Shown here in pieces: positions 1 through 9,058 of a DNA stretch of 64,000 nt. The stretch covers positions 744,001-808,000 of the forward strand of contig OZ252048.1 of NCBI GenBank assembly GCA_965247915.1, in the 5' to 3' direction. Position 1 is the first letter of the stretch. Each line of letters starts with the position of its first letter. The notes beneath the pieces are model-generated. The model was given only the letters and a program-made list of their open reading frames with translations, was not told where the DNA came from and ran no database searches. Made by a program: the position numbers and the translations under genes. The DNA comes from JAKZRT01 sp965247915. GTDB taxonomy: Bacteria; Pseudomonadota; Alphaproteobacteria; Rhodobacterales; Rhodobacteraceae.

Positions 1-1550
1 CGTCGATGCGCTATGACCGTGACGACGACATGATGATAACCGGCAAACGCCACGATTTCCGCATCGATTACCGGGTCGGGTTTGACGATGACGGGCGGAT
101 CGAGGGCATCGAGTTTGACCAATATTGCCGCTGTGGCTGGTCGATTGATCTGAGCCTGCCGGTCGCTGACCGGGCCATGCTGCACGCCGATAATGCTTAT
201 CACCTGCCGCATGCACGCATCACCTCGCACCGGCTGAAAACCAACACCCAGTCGGCCACCGCCTATCGCGGGTTTGGTGGCCCCCAGGGGATGCTGGGCA
301 TCGAGCGCGTTATGGACCATATCGCGCACGAAGTTGGGCGCGATCCGCTGCTGGTGCGGGCGGCGAATTTCTATTCCTCCGGCGGCGGAGCGCCGACAGC
401 CGAAATCACCTGGCAGACCACGCCCTACCACATGGAAGTTCAGGACTTTGTGCTTGACCGGCTGGTGCCCGATCTGGCCGGGCAATGCGATTATTCCCGC
501 CGTCGCGCCGCGATATCCGACTGGAACGCCAAGAACGAAGTTCTGAAAAAAGGTATCGCGCTGACGCCGGTGAAATTCGGCATCAGTTTCACCCTGACCC
601 ACCTCAATCAGGCCGGTGCCCTGGTGCATGTCTATCAGGACGGCTCGGTGCATCTGAACCATGGCGGCACCGAGATGGGGCAGGGGCTGTTCCAAAAAGT
701 CGCCCAGGTGGCGGCCGACCGGTTTGGCATCGCGACGCAAGCGATCAAGATCACCGCGACCGATACCGCCAAAGTGCCCAACACCTCGGCCACTGCGGCC
801 TCGTCGGGGTCTGACTTGAACGGCATGGCGGTGCAAGCCGCCTGCGATACGATCCGCGACCGGATCGCCGAGTTTTGGGCCGAGGCCCATCAGGCCGATG
901 CCTCCGACGTGCGGTTCAAAGGCGGCATGGTACATCTGGGTGACAGGGCGACGCCGTTTGCCGAGGTGGCGAGCGCCGCCTATCAGGGCCGTGTCAGCCT
1001 GTCTTCGACGGGGTATTACACCACCCCGAAGGTCCGGTGGGACCGGATCAAGGGCGAGGGGCGGCCGTTTTTCTATTTCGCTTATGGTGCTGCGTGCTCG
1101 GAAGTCGTGATTGACCGGCTGACCGGCGAAAATCGCATCTTGCGCACCGATATTCTGCACGACGCGGGATCATCGCTGAACCCGGCGCTGGACATCGGCC
1201 AGGTTGAGGGTGGATTTGTGCAGGGTGCGGGATGGCTGACCTCGGAGGAACTGATCTGGGACGCCAAGGGGCGGCTGACCACCCACGCGCCGTCGACATA
1301 CAAGATACCGGCCTGTTCGGACCGGCCCGACATTTTCAACGTCTCGCTTTGGGACAATGAAAACCGCGAAGACACGATCTATCGCTCCAAGGCCGTGGGC
1401 GAGCCGCCGCTCATGCACGGAATTTCGGTGCTGATGGCGCTCAGCGACGCCGTGGCCGCCTGTGGTAATGGCGCGCGCTACGTGGACCTCGATGCGCCCG
1501 CCACGCCCGAATGCGTGCTGGCCGCCGTTCGCGCGCAGGAGGGTGGGTGA
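1..1550 (+). CDS. xdhB: Xanthine dehydrogenase, molybdopterin-binding subunit (3' part; 5' end outside window)
   Basis: The large subunit of the molybdenum hydroxylase that oxidises hypoxanthine and xanthine to urate in the cytoplasm. The frame is open from the first bases, so only about the last 515 residues are visible. Seen: AYRGFGGPQG and GGTEMGQGL, both typical Moco/substrate-pocket motifs, and KAVGEPPLM near the C-terminus, whose Glu (about residue 466 of the visible part) matches the catalytic glutamate of the family. The stop overlaps the xdhC start by one base (TGATG), so the two are probably translationally coupled. The downstream purine-type ABC transporter fits a purine uptake and catabolism operon. 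Family identity is very likely; exact substrate preference is inferred. Confidence 0.95.
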   Translation, partial: SMRYDRDDDMMITGKRHDFRIDYRVGFDDDGRIEGIEFDQYCRCGWSIDLSLPVADRAMLHADNAYHLPHARITSHRLKTNTQSATAYRGFGGPQGMLGIERVMDHIAHEVGRDPLLVRAANFYSSGGGAPTAEITWQTTPYHMEVQDFVLDRLVPDLAGQCDYSRRRAAISDWNAKNEVLKKGIALTPVKFGISFTLTHLNQAGALVHVYQDGSVHLNHGGTEMGQGLFQKVAQVAADRFGIATQAIKITATDTAKVPNTSATAASSGSDLNGMAVQAACDTIRDRIAEFWAEAHQADASDVRFKGGMVHLGDRATPFAEVASAAYQGRVSLSSTGYYTTPKVRWDRIKGEGRPFFYFAYGAACSEVVIDRLTGENRILRTDILHDAGSSLNPALDIGQVEGGFVQGAGWLTSEELIWDAKGRLTTHAPSTYKIPACSDRPDIFNVSLWDNENREDTIYRSKAVGEPPLMHGISVLMALSDAVAACGNGARYVDLDAPATPECVLAAVRAQEGG

Positions 1551-2488
1551 TGTTTGATCTCGATCTTCTCAAGCGCCTGATCGCTGCCCATGGGACCATT
1601 GCCCGCGTCGTAGTGGCAGGCACCAAGGGGTCAACGCCGCGCGAGGTCGGGGCGTCGGTCGCGGTCTGGGCTGACGGTCAAAGCGGAACCATCGGCGGCG
1701 GACGTCTGGAGTACCAGGCTGTCCAACGCGCCCGGACCATGCTGGCCCGGGCAAGCGCGCCGCGCGTTGATCGCGCTGCACTTGGACCGGCGATGAACCA
1801 GTGCTGCGGCGGGGCAGTGACCTTGGTGACGGAAGTTTTTGATACAGCGGTGTTGGGCGAAATCGCGGGCAAATCGGCATTTGCGCGGCCGGTTGAACCA
1901 GGCGCGGGCGAGATACCGGCCCAGATGAAACGCGCTATTTCCCGGACTAACGCCTTGGGTTCGCATGTTGCCATCGCGCTAAGCCACGGTTGGCTGGTCG
2001 AGCCGTTGGAGCGCGCCAAGCGGCAGATCGTGATCTATGGCGCGGGTCATGTTGGCCAGGCGCTGGCTTCGACGCTTGCGCCGCTGCCCGACTTTGACCT
2101 TGTCGTTGCCGATCAACGCGCCGGGATGCTGGACCTCGTGCACACGGGTGTGAGAACATCGCAAAACCCGCTGGACGCGCTTGCAGCCGCACCCGACGAT
2201 GCTGCCCACCTGATCATGACCCACGCGCACGATCTTGATCTGGCGCTGTGCCACGCCGTGCTGGGCCGTCCGTTTCATTCGGTCGGCCTTATAGGATCGG
2301 CCACAAAATGGGCGCGGTTCCGCAAGCGGCTGTTGGCGCTGGGCCATACGCCCGCCCAAGTTGCCCGTATCCGGTGCCCGATCGGCGATCCGTCGCTGGG
2401 CAAACACCCGCAGGCTATTGCCGTGGGCGTCACCGCTGATCTCATTCGAATGGCCCACGAAAAAGCCCAATCGCAGGAGGCCTGCTGA
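1550..2488 (+). CDS. xdhC: XdhC, xanthine dehydrogenase maturation factor
   Basis: A cytoplasmic chaperone that binds molybdenum cofactor, promotes its sulfuration and inserts it into xanthine dehydrogenase. The 312-residue protein has the two XdhC parts. The N-terminal domain shows GSTPREVGA, GTIGGGRLE and LGPAMNQCCGG, the Cys-Cys segment characteristic of XdhC. The C-terminal Rossmann-like domain begins at VIYGAGHVGQAL and continues with MTHAHDLDL and GLIGSATKWARFRKRL. An open frame extends upstream to 1511, but the ATG at 1550, overlapping the xdhB stop, gives the normal N-terminus. Its own stop overlaps the next start (TGATG at 2486-2490), so the operon continues without a gap. Confidence 0.95.
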   Translation: MFDLDLLKRLIAAHGTIARVVVAGTKGSTPREVGASVAVWADGQSGTIGGGRLEYQAVQRARTMLARASAPRVDRAALGPAMNQCCGGAVTLVTEVFDTAVLGEIAGKSAFARPVEPGAGEIPAQMKRAISRTNALGSHVAIALSHGWLVEPLERAKRQIVIYGAGHVGQALASTLAPLPDFDLVVADQRAGMLDLVHTGVRTSQNPLDALAAAPDDAAHLIMTHAHDLDLALCHAVLGRPFHSVGLIGSATKWARFRKRLLALGHTPAQVARIRCPIGDPSLGKHPQAIAVGVTADLIRMAHEKAQSQEAC

Positions 2489-4014
2489 TGGCCGGACAGT
2501 TTGACGACCTTCTCTGCATCGAGGGGCTGACCAAGGCCTATCCCGGTGTGGTGGCGAATGACCAGGTGTCGTTCACCATCGGCGCGGGCGAGGTGCACGC
2601 GCTTTTGGGTGAAAACGGCGCCGGAAAATCGACGCTGGTCAAGATGATCTATGGTCTGGTCAAACCCGATCAGGGCACGATGACCCTGAGCGGCGCGGCG
2701 TTTCATCCAGCCGAGCCGCGCGCCGCCCGCGGAAGTGGTATCGCCATGGTTTTCCAGCACTTTTCACTGTTTGACGCGCTCAACGTGGCCGAAAACGTGG
2801 CGCTTGGCATGGAAAACCCTCCGCGTATGGGAGAACTGTCGCGCCGCATCCGGACCGTCAGCGAAAACTATGGCCTGCCGCTGGACCCCGGACGGATGGT
2901 CGGCGATCTGAGCGCTGGCGAACGCCAGCGGGTCGAGATCATCCGCTGTCTGCTGCAGGACCCCAAGCTGTTGATAATGGACGAACCGACCAGCGTTTTG
3001 ACCCCGCAAGAGGTCGAAATTCTGTTTGACACGCTCAAAAAACTGGCCAGCGAAGGCACGTCGATCCTTTATATCAGCCACAAGCTGGAAGAAATCCGCA
3101 CCCTTTGTGATCACGCCACGATCTTGCGGCTGAGCAAGGTGGTGGGCGAGGCCAATCCACGCGAAAAGTCAGCGCGCGAATTGGCTGAATTGATGGTGGG
3201 ATCGACCTTGCAGACCCCAAAACGCGAAGGCACGGCCTCGGACGACGTTGCCCTGCATATCGCAGGTCTAAGTCAGGCGTCGGCGACGCCATTTGGCACG
3301 TCGCTGAAAGACGTCCACCTGACGGTGCACCGGGGCGAAATTCTGGGCATCGGCGGCGTTGCAGGCAACGGCCAGGACGAGTTGTTGTCGGTGCTGTCGG
3401 GCGAGGTGCTGGTCACATCAGACGCCATCGAAGTGAACGGCCAGCCCATTGGGCACTTGGCCCCCAATGGGCGGCGCGAGATCGGCGTACTGGCAGCGCC
3501 CGAAGAACGTCTGGGCCATGCCGCCGCGCCCGATATGTCGTTGACCGAAAACGCCTTGATGACCGGCGCTGTACGCAAGCGCTTGTCGAAAAACGGTTTT
3601 CTCAACTGGGCGTCGACCCGGGTCTTTGCCGAAGAGGTGATCGAGGTGTTCGATGTGCGCACGCCCGGGCCGGGCAACACGGCGCGTTCGCTGTCGGGCG
3701 GCAACCTGCAGAAATTCGTCATTGGCCGCGAGGTTTTGCAAGACCCGTCGGTGCTGGTGGTCAACCAGCCGACCTGGGGCGTAGACGCCGCCGCGGCGGC
3801 GTCGATCCGGCAGTCGTTGCTGGATCTGGCGGCCAAGGGCGCGGCGGTGATCTGCATCAGCCAGGACCTTGATGAGTTGATGGAAATCTCGGACCGCTTT
3901 GCGGCGCTGAACGAGGGCCGTCTCAGCGCCCCGATGCCCGCGCAGGGCCTGACGGTTGACGAGATCGGACTAATGCTGGGCGGTGCCCACGATATGGAGG
4001 CCGCCCATGTTTAG
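2488..4014 (+). CDS. ABC transporter ATPase with two nucleotide-binding domains (BMP/nucleoside type)
   Basis: Energises uptake of a nucleoside or purine together with the two permeases and the BMP binding protein downstream. 508 residues, RbsA-like architecture. Domain 1 has Walker A GENGAGKST (about 41-49), signature LSAGERQRVE and Walker B LLIMDEPTS. Domain 2 has a degenerate Walker A (GVAGNGQDE), signature LSGGNLQKF and an altered Walker B (VLVVNQPTWGVD), as is usual in this family, where the second site is weakened. The start overlaps the xdhC stop and the end overlaps the permease start by eight bases, so it is tightly coupled. The link to xdhBC suggests a purine substrate; this is inference. 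Confidence 0.93.
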   Translation: MAGQFDDLLCIEGLTKAYPGVVANDQVSFTIGAGEVHALLGENGAGKSTLVKMIYGLVKPDQGTMTLSGAAFHPAEPRAARGSGIAMVFQHFSLFDALNVAENVALGMENPPRMGELSRRIRTVSENYGLPLDPGRMVGDLSAGERQRVEIIRCLLQDPKLLIMDEPTSVLTPQEVEILFDTLKKLASEGTSILYISHKLEEIRTLCDHATILRLSKVVGEANPREKSARELAELMVGSTLQTPKREGTASDDVALHIAGLSQASATPFGTSLKDVHLTVHRGEILGIGGVAGNGQDELLSVLSGEVLVTSDAIEVNGQPIGHLAPNGRREIGVLAAPEERLGHAAAPDMSLTENALMTGAVRKRLSKNGFLNWASTRVFAEEVIEVFDVRTPGPGNTARSLSGGNLQKFVIGREVLQDPSVLVVNQPTWGVDAAAAASIRQSLLDLAAKGAAVICISQDLDELMEISDRFAALNEGRLSAPMPAQGLTVDEIGLMLGGAHDMEAAHV

Positions 4015-5098
4015 GCTGGAAAAACGCCCCGCGCCCAGTCGCGGCTGGTCGTACGCTACCCCAGTTCTGGCCGTGGTTGCGACAATGATCGCGGGCGCGA
4101 TTATGTTTGCGCTTTTGGGAAAGAACGGAGCCGAGGCGATCCGCGTGATCTTCTGGGAGCCGCTTTTTGGCGAACTTGCATTCTTTTATCGCGGTCAGCT
4201 TCTGGTAAAGGCCGGACCGCTGATTTTGATCGCGATCGGCCTCAGCCTGGGTTTTCGCGCCGGCGTCTGGAATATTGGTGCCGAGGGCCAATACATCGTC
4301 GGCGCGATTTGCGGGGCCAGCGTGGGCCTAGCGTTCTATCCGCTTGATGCCTTTTACATCTTTCCGCTGATGGTGATTGCCGGGGCTTTGGGCGGCTGGG
4401 CCTGGGCGATGATCCCGGGCATCCTGCGAACCCGGTTCAACACTAACGAAATTCTGGTCTCGCTTTTGCTGGTCTATGTGGCCGAGCAACTTCTGGCCAA
4501 GGCCTCGCTGGGGTTTTTGCGCAACCCTGATGGTCAGGGGTTCCCCGGATCACGAAATTTCAGGGATTACGACGCAGTGTCGAACCAAGAGTTGATCGCG
4601 GGCACCGGTATGCACTGGGGTGTCGTCGCAGCCTTTATCGCCGTAATCTTTGCTTATATCCTGCTGAACCGCCACATCCAGGGTTTCAACATCCGCCTAA
4701 CCGGGCAAAGCCCGCGCGCAGCGAAATTCGCGGGCGTGAACCCCACGCGGCTGGTGCTGTTCTGCCTCGGCACATCGGGGGCGCTGGCCGGGCTGGCCGG
4801 GTTGTTCGAAGTGTCGGGCCCTTCGGGGCAAATATCAATCGACTTTAATGTCGGCTACGGGTTTACCGCAATTATCGTTGCCTTCCTGGGTCGGCTGCAT
4901 CCGGTCGGTATTCTGCTGGCGGGGTTATTGATGGCATTGACCTATATCGGAGGCGAAGCTGCGCAAGTCACAATGCAGTTGCCGTCAGCCGCCATTCAGG
5001 CCTTCCAGGGGATGCTGTTGTTCTTTCTTCTTGCGGTCGATGTTCTGACCAATTTCCGCATTCGCTTCGGGTCAACCGAAGCCGCGAAAGGAACCTGA
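4007..5098 (+). CDS. ABC transporter permease (BMP/nucleoside type), first subunit
   Basis: Integral inner-membrane subunit of the nucleoside/purine importer. 363 residues with many hydrophobic segments, an N-terminal cytoplasmic stretch, and the family-typical GFRAGVWNIGAEGQYIVGAI and FNTNEILVSLLL segments. I place the start at the ATG at 4007, six bases after the ribosome-binding site GGAGG (3996-4000). An in-frame GTG at 3983 lies inside the ATPase gene and is less likely. Three bases separate it from the second permease. It pairs with 5102-6034 as the usual heterodimer of this transporter class. Confidence 0.92.
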   Translation: MFRLEKRPAPSRGWSYATPVLAVVATMIAGAIMFALLGKNGAEAIRVIFWEPLFGELAFFYRGQLLVKAGPLILIAIGLSLGFRAGVWNIGAEGQYIVGAICGASVGLAFYPLDAFYIFPLMVIAGALGGWAWAMIPGILRTRFNTNEILVSLLLVYVAEQLLAKASLGFLRNPDGQGFPGSRNFRDYDAVSNQELIAGTGMHWGVVAAFIAVIFAYILLNRHIQGFNIRLTGQSPRAAKFAGVNPTRLVLFCLGTSGALAGLAGLFEVSGPSGQISIDFNVGYGFTAIIVAFLGRLHPVGILLAGLLMALTYIGGEAAQVTMQLPSAAIQAFQGMLLFFLLAVDVLTNFRIRFGSTEAAKGT

Positions 5099-5101
5099 TC
5101 C

Positions 5102-6034
5102 ATGGACCTCTCAGCCATCAGTCCCGTTCTTCTGATCGCGTCGCTTATGACGGCGGCCACGCCGATCTTGCTGGCCGCCATGGGCGAGATGATCGCCGAA
5201 AAGTCAGGTGTCCTGAACCTCGGCGTCGAAGGCATGATGATCACCGGTGCGATCTGCGGTTTTGCCGTGGCGGTTGAGACCGGATCGCCAGTTCTGGGAT
5301 TTATCGGCGCAGCGGTCGGTGGCGCGGCGTTAAGCCTTATTTTCGCGGTCCTGACCCAGTATTTCCTGTCAAATCAAGTGGCTACCGGTCTTGCGCTGGC
5401 GCTTTTTGGGCTCGGATTTTCATCGCTCATCGGGCAGGGCTATGTGGGCATTAAACCCCCCGCCACGCCGAAACTTGACATACCCGTAATCTCGGACCTG
5501 CCGGTTGTCGGCCCGATTCTGTTTTCCCATGATCCGCTGATCTATTTCAGCATCGCGCTGGTTATTGCGGTCGGCTGGGCGCTGAAGAAAACCCGTGCCG
5601 GGCTGATCCTGCGCGCAGTCGGCGAAAGCCACGATGCCGCGCACGCGCTCGGCTACAAGGTTGTCCGCATCCGCATCATGGCCATCGCCTTTGGTGGCGC
5701 CTGCGCCGGTCTCGGTGGCGCACACCTCAGCCTGGTTCGGGTGCCGCAATGGACCGAAGGCATGACCGCCGGATCGGGCTGGATCGCATTGGCCATCGTC
5801 GTTTTCGCAAGTTGGAAGTCCGGCCGGGTTCTTCTGGGCGCCTATCTTTTCGGCGGAGTCACGGTACTTCAACTAAACTTGCAGGCCGCAGGACTCGCTA
5901 TTCCGGTCGAATACTTGTCCATGTCGCCTTACCTGATTACCATCGCCGTGCTAGTTTTCATGTCGGCGAACAAAACTCGTACTGCGCTTGGGGCACCCGC
6001 CTCGCTGGCGCGCAGTTTCCATGCCTCGTCCTAG
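5102..6034 (+). CDS. ABC transporter permease (BMP/nucleoside type), second subunit
   Basis: Second membrane subunit of the importer, 310 residues, almost entirely hydrophobic. It shows the family segments MAAMGEMIAEKSGVLNLG-like (near residue 21), EGMMITGA and NQVATGLALALFGLG, typical of YufQ/NupQ-type permeases. AAAGGA precedes the ATG. In related operons the BMP binding-protein gene is adjacent; here a 3.7-kb transposon begins 30 bases after the stop, and the binding protein appears only at 9834. Transcription of the distal gene may therefore be affected. Confidence 0.92.
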   Translation: MDLSAISPVLLIASLMTAATPILLAAMGEMIAEKSGVLNLGVEGMMITGAICGFAVAVETGSPVLGFIGAAVGGAALSLIFAVLTQYFLSNQVATGLALALFGLGFSSLIGQGYVGIKPPATPKLDIPVISDLPVVGPILFSHDPLIYFSIALVIAVGWALKKTRAGLILRAVGESHDAAHALGYKVVRIRIMAIAFGGACAGLGGAHLSLVRVPQWTEGMTAGSGWIALAIVVFASWKSGRVLLGAYLFGGVTVLQLNLQAAGLAIPVEYLSMSPYLITIAVLVFMSANKTRTALGAPASLARSFHASS

Positions 6035-6055
6035 GGCGGGGTCAACCGAAGCAAG

Positions 6056-6063
6056 AAATGTAA
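6056..6063 (+). repeat. 8-bp target-site duplication (left) of the IS1595-family transposon
   Basis: AAATGTAA stands directly before the left inverted repeat and is repeated exactly at 9812-9819 directly after the right one. Eight-base duplications are the norm for IS1595-family elements, so this fixes the insertion boundaries. Confidence 0.9.
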
Positions 6064-6124
6064 GGGGATTATGTATTTGACTGAACAGGCCTGAATTATT
6101 ATATAGGAATCAGGAGGATAGGTC

Positions 6125-7075
6125 ATGGCGCAGTCTGCACCCGGCAAGCACTACCGCGAAGGCACTGGCATCATGGAACTTGCCGACATGTTCCCGGATG
6201 AGCAGTCGGCCACCAAATGGTTTGAAAGTCTGGTCTGGCCGGAAGGTCGCCATTGCCCGCATTGCGGTAACTGCGAAACAACCGTGGCGTCCAAGACATC
6301 CGGACTCCCGTACTGGTGTTCCGCATGTCGCAAGGCTTTCTCGGTTCGGATCGGGACGGCCCTTGAGCGTTCAAGGGTTCCGCTTCGCAAATGGGTTTTC
6401 GCGATCTATCTGGAAATGACCAGCTTGAAAGGCGTTTCCAGCATGAAGCTTCACCGCGATATAAAGGTCACGCAAAAGACCGCGTGGTTCATGTTGCATC
6501 GTATCCGCGAAGCGTGGTCCGGCGAATGAACTTCGATGTTTACCGGTCCGGTTGAAGTTGACGAGACATTCATTGGTGGTAAACGCAAGAACATGTCGAA
6601 CACCAAACGCAAGAACCTCAAGGACACTGGGCGCGGTCCAGTTGGGAAGGCTATCGTGGTTGGAGCAAAGGACCGAGAGTCAAATACTGTCACGGCAAAA
6701 GTCGTTCACGGCACAGACAGAGACACGCTTCAGGGCTTCATTCGGAAGAACGTCGCATTGGGAGCACAGGTCTACACCGATGATCATGGCGGTTACGAGG
6801 ACATGCAAGGCTACAGGCACGAATGCGTCAGGCACTCGGTTTCAGAGGATGTCCGCGAACAAGCGCACACCAATGGTCTGGAAAGCTTCTGGTCCATGCT
6901 CAAGCGCGGTTATCAGGGCGTCTATCACCACATGAGCGAAAAGCATCTGCACCGGTATGTGGCCGAATTCGCAGGGCGTCACAACATCAGGAGGGAAGAC
7001 ACAATGGATCAGATGGCAGCAGTTGTTACGGGCATGGTCGGAAAGCGGCTCATGTACAGGGATTTAGTGTCGTGA
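6125..7075 (+). pseudogene. IS1595-family transposase with an in-frame stop codon
   Basis: The transposase of the element. An N-terminal zinc ribbon (CPHCGNCE ... WCSACRKAF) is followed by the DDE-type core: VEVDETFIGG, YTDDHGGY and NGLESFWSMLKRG. The frame is open from ATG 6125, with a strong AGGAGGA seven bases upstream, to TGA 7073-7075, except for one TGA at 6527-6529 between SGE and TSMFTGPVEVDE. Both halves (134 and 179 residues) are in the same frame and together give the usual length of about 316 residues, so a nonsense mutation is the simplest reading. Re-initiation at ATG 6536 would give a core without the zinc ribbon. Its stop overlaps the methyltransferase start. Confidence 0.85.
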
Positions 7076-7594
7076 TGGACGGCGTTCTTTCGGATTTCAT
7101 TCCGGACAGGCAGGAAGAACCATCAAAAACAACCAGCCAGACAGGGCAATACAGTCCTTTAAGCAGCGTGTGGACCGGTAGCGACGGCGAGCTGCTGGAA
7201 CGGATGTTGCGGTTCTATCCGTCCATTGATCCGGAGCCGATTCTGGATTCGACGTACAATAGCGGGAGATTCTGGAAGCGATCGGCCCGCCGGGTTGTGT
7301 CAATGGATATCAATCCGAAATTCCAGACGAGCATCATCGGTGACAATCGAAAGATGCACGGCATTCAGGATGCGTCCTTCGCAACAGTTGTTTATGACCC
7401 ACCGCACGTTGGACCGCAGGGCAGGGACAAAAGCCGAAAACGTTTTGATGAGGATTTCGGTGCCACTGTCGAATGCGGAAAGGAACACGGATGGACACTC
7501 AGCTATCTCTATCCGCCGTTCCTGAAACAAGCGAAGCGGATACTGAAGCCGCGCGGCCTGTTGCTGGCAAAGATCACGGATATGGTGAACTGTC

Positions 7595-7598
7595 ATAG
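7595..7598 (+). repeat. 4-bp target-site duplication of IS5 copy 1
   Basis: ATAG at 7595-7598 is repeated at 8868-8871 directly outside the GGGCACC inverted repeats. Taking out the element plus one copy restores the methyltransferase frame, which confirms the boundaries. Confidence 0.9.
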
Positions 7599-8867
7599 GG
7601 GCACCTCGATTTATTGACATTCTGAGGGCATATTATGCCTGATTTCGGTTCTATCGGCCATCGGCACGCTGGGTTTTAGGTGGTCAGTCTCGATCCTTAA
7701 TCCGCGCCGGGCATTGGTGGCGCAGATCGCCACAGCATCCTCGTGTTTTCATACCGGGAATGGGTTTAGGCGGTGCAACTGGCCAAGCCGCCGGATGTTG
7801 TAGGCAAGGTTCTTCATCCCGATCCTGGCCCTGGCCCGCGCCAGACCGATGGTTCGCACCAGCGTGCCACCCATGTCGTTCGCCTGCGCGCCGAACACAT
7901 GCTCGACACGGACACGAACCGAGGATTTCGTCCTGTTGCTTTTCATTGCCTGTTCGGTCAGAGGCCTGCCCCGTTTGCCCTTGCGGTGGATGCGGCTTGT
8001 CAGTCCTCTCGCCCTGAGCTTCGCCTCGATTTCTTCCGACCGGTAGGCCGCATCTGCCCAGACCCTGGAGGCGGTGTTGCCGCGCATCAGCAACTCGTCC
8101 ACCACCTGGCTGTCGTGAACGGCAGCGCCCGTGACGTGATAGCGCCGGATCAGTTTGTGCTTACGATCGACATTCACATGGTTCTTGTAGCCATAGTGGC
8201 TTTTGCCGTGCTTTTTGGTCCAGCGTGCATCAACGTCCTTCTGTGATCGCTTGGCAGGCTTGTTTTCCCAGTCTTCCGGCACCTCGCCACCCTTGATCGC
8301 CGCGTTTTCCGCGCGCGTGTTGTGGTTGCGCGGCACCGGCACGATGGACGCGTCCAGTATCTGGCCGCCCCGTGCAATGTAGCCCTGCCGCGCCAGATGT
8401 CCGTCAAAGAGTTTGAACAAATCATCCACCTTGCCCGCCTGCGCCAGCGCCTCGCGATACAGCCACACGGTCTTTGCGTCCGGCACCCGGTCACCAAGAC
8501 CAAGACCCAGAAAACGCATAAACGAAAGCCGGTCCCGGATCTGGTATTCGACCTGATCGTCCGAAAGGTTGTAAAGCGCGCTCAGAACCAGGGTTTTGAA
8601 CATCAGTACCGCGTCCATCGGCTTGCGCCCCGCGCGTGATTTCCGCTCACTTTCAGGCTTGCGCCAGACCTGCTCCAGAAGCGGGCGGAACTCTTCCCAC
8701 GGTACAACTGCATTGATCTCGACCAGCGGGTCCTTCTTCGCATCCAGGCTCTCGTAACGATCTGAAAGATCAAAAAAGCCCATCTGTGCCATGACTGCCA
8801 TCCCTCCGCCGCATCATCCTGCAAATCTACAGCGCGTTCACGCCAGATGCAATTTATAGAGGTGCCC
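7599..8867 (-). mobile_element. IS5-family insertion sequence, copy 1 (nested in the methyltransferase)
   Basis: 1269 bp. The terminal inverted repeats begin GGGCACCTC and continue with ATAAATTG at one end and ATTTATTG at the other. ATAG is duplicated on both sides. The only gene is the transposase on the minus strand. The same 1269-bp element is present at 24544-25812 in the opposite orientation, with an identical transposase translation, so both insertions are recent or the element is well conserved by turnover. Confidence 0.95.
7749..8801 (-). CDS. IS5-family transposase (copy 1)
   Basis: 350 residues, intact. The N-terminal part MGFFDLSDRYESLDAKKDPL is typical of the IS5 family. The DDE core shows LDASIVPVPRNHN (first Asp), KSHYGYKNHVNVD, WADAAYRSEE (second Asp) and, near the C-terminus, VRVRVEHVFG with the third acidic residue. 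It catalyses cut-and-paste movement of its own element. The protein is identical to the one encoded at 24610-25662. Confidence 0.95.
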   Translation of the reverse strand: MAVMAQMGFFDLSDRYESLDAKKDPLVEINAVVPWEEFRPLLEQVWRKPESERKSRAGRKPMDAVLMFKTLVLSALYNLSDDQVEYQIRDRLSFMRFLGLGLGDRVPDAKTVWLYREALAQAGKVDDLFKLFDGHLARQGYIARGGQILDASIVPVPRNHNTRAENAAIKGGEVPEDWENKPAKRSQKDVDARWTKKHGKSHYGYKNHVNVDRKHKLIRRYHVTGAAVHDSQVVDELLMRGNTASRVWADAAYRSEEIEAKLRARGLTSRIHRKGKRGRPLTEQAMKSNRTKSSVRVRVEHVFGAQANDMGGTLVRTIGLARARARIGMKNLAYNIRRLGQLHRLNPFPV

Positions 8868-9058
8868 ATAGATCAAAATGGCCGCACAACGACTTCATGC
8901 GGATGGCCGATGGGGCTGGATTTACTGTCTGTGATCTGATCGTCAAGGTACGCAATGGGCCGATGGTATCGACGAAATGGAAAACGGCGCACCATGCGAG
9001 AAAGCGACACTGTTTCTGGATCGTCTGCCGGAACGAACGTAGCTGCGAAAGGTGATCC

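Larger units (their letters stand above)
7075..9055 (+). pseudogene. DNA methyltransferase (cargo of the IS1595 element) interrupted by IS5
   Basis: A predicted SAM-dependent amino (N4/N6) DNA methyltransferase. The 5' part shows a motif-I-like ILDSTYNSGRFW (residues 57-68), acidic MDIN (77-80) and catalytic motif DPPH (108-111). The gene is cut by IS5 at 7599. Removing 7599-8867 and one copy of the ATAG duplication restores one continuous frame of 235 residues to TGA 9053-9055; the rejoined part reads CHRSKWPHNDF and ends with WKTAHHARKRHCFWIV. As it stands the frame ends at 7617 inside the IS, giving a truncated protein with the catalytic motif but no C-terminus. The start ATG overlaps the transposase stop (TGATG), and the nuclease gene starts three bases after the stop. 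Confidence 0.88.
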
